From assembly GCF_011927955.1 (NCBI RefSeq), contig NZ_JAATJN010000001.1, positions 2,046,001-2,110,000 on the forward strand: a stretch of 64,000 bases of DNA, read 5' to 3'. Below are positions 62,197 through 64,000 of the stretch, one piece after another. This DNA comes from Brevibacterium marinum (lineage in GTDB: Bacteria > Actinomycetota > Actinomycetes > Actinomycetales > Brevibacteriaceae). Positions within the stretch are counted from its first letter, which is position 1; the number at the start of each line of letters is the position of its first letter. A program made the translations under genes and the position numbers. The notes below the pieces were generated by a model that was not told the origin of the DNA, searched no databases, and saw nothing but the letters and a program-made list of their open reading frames with translations.

Positions 62197-63003
62197 ATGC
62201 GTATTGCCAGATTTGTGCATCAGGATGAACCCAAATACGGAGTCGTCGAAGGCGAAGTTCCCCCGATCGAGGACGGCACGTGGGACACGTCCGGCCTCGA
62301 ACTCGCCGTTTTGGACCAGGACCCGTTCTTCGCACCGGCCCAATCGACGGGAGAGCGGCTGAAGTTCGACGACGTTCGCCTCGTCAGCCCGATCCTGCCG
62401 CGATCGAAGGTCGTCGGCGTCGGACGCAACTTCGCCGACCACGCCGCCGAACTCGGCAACGAAGTTCCCGTCAGCCCGCTGACATTCTTCAAACCCAACA
62501 CCTCGGTGATCGGCCCCGGCGATCCGATCCGCCTGCCCGACATCAGCGAATACGTCTCCTATGAGGCCGAACTGGCCGTCATCATCGGTCGCGTCGCCAA
62601 GGGAGTGAAGGCGGAGAACGCCTATGACCACGTCCTCGGCTACACCGGCGGCAACGACGTGACCATGCGTGACATCCAGAAGTCCGACAAGCAGTGGTCG
62701 CGTGCGAAGGGTTTCGACACCTCCTGCCCGCTGGGCCCGTGGATCGAAACCGAACTCGACGTCGACAGCCTGGGCATCCGCTCCTGGGTCGACGGCGACC
62801 TCAAACAGGACGGCAACACCGCCGACTTCATCTTCGACATCCCGACCCTCATCGAACACCTCAGCGAAACCATCACCCTGCTGCCCGGTGACGTCATCCT
62901 CACCGGCACACCGGTAGGAGTCGGCCAGATCGTGGCCGGCAATCGCGTCGACATCGCGATCGACGGACTCGGCGTGCTCAGCAATATGGCCATGGACGCC
63001 TGA
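62197..63003 (+). CDS. Fumarylacetoacetate hydrolase family protein
   Basis: The 268-residue protein has the FAH fold signature [18 protein letters not shown] near residue 70 and the metal-binding Glu pair in [14 protein letters not shown], then TPVGVG near the end. Members act on 2-keto acids, acylpyruvates or decarboxylate oxaloacetate. TAGACT (62184-62189) lies 7 bases before ATG 62197, suggesting a leaderless mRNA. gltX follows after 112 bases. Confidence 0.92.
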   Translation: MRIARFVHQDEPKYGVVEGEVPPIEDGTWDTSGLELAVLDQDPFFAPAQSTGERLKFDDVRLVSPILPRSKVVGVGRNFADHAAELGNEVPVSPLTFFKPNTSVIGPGDPIRLPDISEYVSYEAELAVIIGRVAKGVKAENAYDHVLGYTGGNDVTMRDIQKSDKQWSRAKGFDTSCPLGPWIETELDVDSLGIRSWVDGDLKQDGNTADFIFDIPTLIEHLSETITLLPGDVILTGTPVGVGQIVAGNRVDIAIDGLGVLSNMAMDA

Positions 63004-63115
63004 GGTCCGGGGACCGACCCCACACGCGGATCGGCACCGCACAGCGTTCAGCGCAGCATCGCGGCCGCACAGCACCGCCACACAACTCGCAGCACTCAAA
63101 GACCGAAGGAACCCC

Positions 63116-64000
63116 GTGAGCGTCAAAGTTCGTTTCTGCCCATCACCCACCGGCACCCCGCACGTCGGCATGGTCCGCACCGCCCTGTTCAACTGGGCGT
63201 ATGCGAAGCACACCGGCGGACAGTTCGTCTTCCGCATCGAAGACACCGACGCAGCCCGTGATTCAGAGGAGAGCTTCGGGCAGGTCGTCGAAGCCATGAA
63301 GTGGCTCGGCCTCGACTGGGATGAGGGCATCGACGTCGGCGGACCCGACGGACCCTACCGTCAGTCCCAGCGCGGCGAGATCTACCAAGGCGTCATCGAC
63401 AAGCTCAAGGCAGCCGGCCACATCTACGAGTCCTACTCGACCAATGAAGAGGTCGAGGCCCGGCACAAGGCAGCGGGCCGCGACCCGAAGCTCGGCTACG
63501 ACGGCTACGACCGCGACCTCACCCCCGAACAGATCGCCGGCTTCAGGGCCGAAGGACGCGAACCGGTCTGGCGCGTGCGCATGCCCGCCGAGGACGTCAC
63601 CTTCACCGACCTCGTCCGCGGAGAGATCACCTTCCGCGCCGGCACCATCCCCGACTACGTCGTCGTCCGCGCTACGGGTGAGCCGCTGTACACCCTGGTC
63701 AACCCCGTCGACGACGCTCTCATGGGCATCACCCATGTGCTGCGCGGTGAGGACCTGCTGTCCTCGACCCCGCGTCAGGTCGTGCTCTATGAAGCGCTCA
63801 AGGACATCGGGGTTGCGACGGCGACGCCCGAGTTCGGTCACCTGCCCTATGTCATGGGTGCCGGCAACAAGAAGCTGTCCAAGCGCGATCCGGAGTCGAA
63901 CCTGTTCCTCCACCGCGACAACGGCTTCATCCCCGAGGGCATGATCAACTACCTCGGTCTGCTCGGCTGGTCCATCGCACCGGATCGGGACATCTTCAGC
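63116..64000 (+). CDS. gltX: Glutamyl-tRNA synthetase, N-terminal part (runs off the window)
   Basis: GltX charges tRNA(Glu), and in bacteria using GatCAB may also make Glu-tRNA(Gln). 295 codons are visible. The class I motifs are [11 protein letters not shown] (HIGH type) and [12 protein letters not shown] (KMSKS type). GTG 63116 follows GAAGGA. With gatCAB at the start of the window, the two may jointly supply Gln-tRNA. The remainder of the gene is beyond 64000. Confidence 0.96.
   Translation, partial: MSVKVRFCPSPTGTPHVGMVRTALFNWAYAKHTGGQFVFRIEDTDAARDSEESFGQVVEAMKWLGLDWDEGIDVGGPDGPYRQSQRGEIYQGVIDKLKAAGHIYESYSTNEEVEARHKAAGRDPKLGYDGYDRDLTPEQIAGFRAEGREPVWRVRMPAEDVTFTDLVRGEITFRAGTIPDYVVVRATGEPLYTLVNPVDDALMGITHVLRGEDLLSSTPRQVVLYEALKDIGVATATPEFGHLPYVMGAGNKKLSKRDPESNLFLHRDNGFIPEGMINYLGLLGWSIAPDRDIFS

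Overview
The window is about 64 kb of high-GC bacterial DNA, densely packed with short-spaced or overlapping genes. Gene content and order (mnmA–MetE-like–ligA–gatCAB, ilvBNC–serA–leuB–ilvE, an LLM oxidoreductase/FMN reductase/MarR trio, a DUF222-HNH gene, ThyX, an Eis-type acetyltransferase, many leaderless TANNNT promoters) indicate an actinobacterium of the Micrococcales, most plausibly a Brevibacterium. The genus is an inference from content, not from a search. It looks like chromosome; I see no phage, plasmid, rRNA, tRNA or CRISPR feature.

Layout. 1-9.7 kb: end of mnmA, an S9 peptidase, a cysteine-free MetE-like protein, DNA ligase, a small secreted protein and the GatCAB amidotransferase. 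9.8-13.8 kb: a coiled-coil membrane protein, peptide deformylase, and the cysteine pair cysK-cysE. 14-17.4 kb: an LLM monooxygenase, its FMN reductase and a MarR regulator, then a 2-hydroxyacid dehydrogenase. 17.5-25.6 kb: ilvD and a complete oligopeptide/dipeptide ABC importer. 25.4-30.3 kb: a PH-like membrane protein, a dehydrogenase, an aldo/keto reductase, a decayed stretch, apt and pcm. 30.4-31.6 kb: a lone DUF559-type nuclease gene between two ~58-bp direct repeats, the most island-like piece. 31.6-35.2 kb: a two-gene ABC exporter. 35.3-46.6 kb: branched-chain amino acid block (leader peptide and attenuator, ilvB, ilvN, ilvC), an Eis-like acetyltransferase, serA, a frameshifted PAP2 phosphatase, a CitE-like lyase, leuB and ilvE. 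46.8-50.5 kb: a frameshifted MFS transporter, a DUF222-HNH protein and a GNAT. 50.6-57.3 kb: S9A peptidase, lipoate ligase-like protein, S51 peptidase, small membrane protein, thyX, a maltokinase-cap protein and a HIT protein. 57.3-64 kb: an alcohol dehydrogenase, a glycosylase-annotated protein, hrpB, a fumarylacetoacetase-family hydrolase and the start of gltX.

Functionally, ilvD, ilvBNC, leuB and ilvE supply most of valine, isoleucine and leucine synthesis; serA, cysE and cysK connect serine to cysteine. Control visible in the DNA includes a Leu/Val/Ile leader peptide with a terminator before ilvB and a TGTGA-N6-TCACA site inside a 32-bp palindrome over the serA promoter. The least ordinary sequence signals are the direct repeats around the nuclease gene and a recurring pattern of short tandem repeats (periods 15-27 bp) at or just after stop codons across the window.
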